Origin: an uncultured Collinsella sp.
Lineage (GTDB): Bacteria > Actinomycetota > Coriobacteriia > Coriobacteriales > Coriobacteriaceae
Assembly (NCBI GenBank): GCA_900754435.1
Contig: CAAECT010000162.1
Location: 1-5,096 of the forward strand
DNA length: 5,096 nucleotides
Direction: 5' to 3'
Shown here: positions 4,491 to 5,096 of the stretch, in pieces
How the letters are laid out: each line of letters starts with the position of its first letter
Position numbering within the stretch: position 1 is the first letter of the stretch
Notes under the pieces: model-generated
Seen by the model: only the letters and a program-made list of their open reading frames with translations
Told to the model about the DNA's origin: nothing
Databases searched by the model: none
Program-made: the position numbers and the translations under genes

Positions 4491-5096
4491 ATGGCTGATA
4501 CCGTATCTAAGCACATTGACATGACCACCGGCTCGCTGTGGCGCAATATTCCCCTATTCGCCTTCCCCGTGGCCGCCACGAGCATCTTGGAGCAGCTGTC
4601 GAACCTCATCGCCACGGTCATCATCGGTAACTTCTCGGGCGACCAGGGAACCCTCGCCATGGCGGCGGTCGGCTCCAATGTTCCGCTTACCAGCCTTATG
4701 CTCAACCTGTTTATTGGCATGTCGCTTGGCTCCAACGTGGTCATCGCCAACGCTATCGGCCGCAACGATCAGAACATGGTCAAACGCGCCGTCCATACCT
4801 CGATTTTAATGGCGCTCGTGGGCTTTGTCGTCATCGCGCTGGGCGAGATCTTTGCCGAGCCCATGCTCGCCGCGCTCAACGTTCCCGCCGAAACCATGCC
4901 GCTCGCTTCGCTCTACCTGCGCGTCTTTTTGCTCAGCATGCCCTCAATCTTGCTTTACAACTTTGAGGCCGCGATCTTCCGCTCCGTCGGCATCACCCGC
5001 ATGCCGCTGCAGGCGCTTGCCGTGTCCACCGTCCTCAACATTGGCCTGGATCTCATCTTTGTCCCTGTGCTCTACTGTGGTGTCGCGGGCGTCGCC
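4491..5096 (+). CDS. MATE family efflux transporter, N-terminal part (cut by window edge)
   Basis: The frame opens with ATG 4491 and runs 202 codons to the last base; full-length MATE proteins have about 450 residues and twelve helices, so this is roughly the first lobe. Typical features are MTTGSLWRNIPLFAFPVA at residues 11-28, LEQLSNLIATVIIGNFSG at 33-50, LAMAAVGSNVPL at 55-66, GMSLGSNVVIANAIGRND at 76-93 and AVHTS at 100-104. Later segments (FEAAIFRSVGITRMPLQA, LNIGLDLIFV) match the helix 4-5 region. MATE proteins export cationic drugs or metabolites across the cytoplasmic membrane in exchange for Na+ or H+. The acidic residue common in helix 1 (YNxxDxxxVG) is replaced by Ala here (SNLIATVIIG), so coupling ion and substrate are uncertain. 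The ribosome binding site is weak (GAGAG before the ATG). ATG 4521 is possible but has no site. Confidence 0.9.
   Translation, partial: MADTVSKHIDMTTGSLWRNIPLFAFPVAATSILEQLSNLIATVIIGNFSGDQGTLAMAAVGSNVPLTSLMLNLFIGMSLGSNVVIANAIGRNDQNMVKRAVHTSILMALVGFVVIALGEIFAEPMLAALNVPAETMPLASLYLRVFLLSMPSILLYNFEAAIFRSVGITRMPLQALAVSTVLNIGLDLIFVPVLYCGVAGVA

Noticed and set aside
4193..4765. Minus-strand open frame of 190 codons spanning the repeat element and the MATE start
   Set aside because: It is antisense to the MATE transporter, overlaps the start of rlmA in another frame, and includes the repeat element, so it is not a plausible gene.

Overview
The window is chromosomal-looking DNA, GC-rich by eye (roughly 60%), with Shine-Dalgarno starts (AAGGAG, AAGGAGGA) and densely packed single genes on both strands. 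The gene families, codon use and short GTCCC-type intergenic repeats suggest a gut actinobacterium of the Coriobacteriia (Collinsella- or Olsenella-like). That placement is inferred from general resemblance, not from a marker gene or a search.

Layout: (1) 1-567, minus: N-terminal 189 codons of a TetM/EF-G-type ribosomal-protection GTPase, cut by the left edge. (2) 568-821: intergenic, with a strong 13-bp hairpin and a weak candidate promoter. (3) 822-1310, minus: GNAT N-acetyltransferase. (4) 1311-1387: divergent promoter region with an 8+8 bp inverted repeat. (5) 1388-1684, plus: 98-aa protein ending in a short zinc-ribbon-like Cys/His cluster. (6) 1733-2437, minus: RsmJ-type 16S rRNA guanine-N2 methyltransferase. 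(7) 2502-2642, minus: 46-aa single-helix membrane protein. (8) 2643-2874: divergent intergenic region. (9) 2875-3276, plus: small four-helix membrane protein followed by a good hairpin terminator. (10) 3406-4218, minus: RlmA-type 23S rRNA guanine-N1 methyltransferase with its zinc finger, ending in a second hairpin. (11) 4275-4426: a 152-bp inverted-repeat element built from GTCCC-containing arms. (12) 4491-5096, plus: N-terminal 202 codons of a MATE-family multidrug/Na+ exporter, cut by the right edge.

The genes do not form one operon: strands alternate and most have their own ribosome binding site and intergenic region. A loose theme is the ribosome and drug exposure. One gene is related to ribosomal protection proteins, two encode rRNA base methyltransferases (one from the family that includes tylosin-resistance TlrB), and one encodes a MATE exporter. 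This may be coincidence. I do not see a defence system, prophage, CRISPR array, tRNA or a clearly new multi-gene system. The most unusual item is the 4275-4426 element, a non-coding repeat with three related right arms competing for one left arm.
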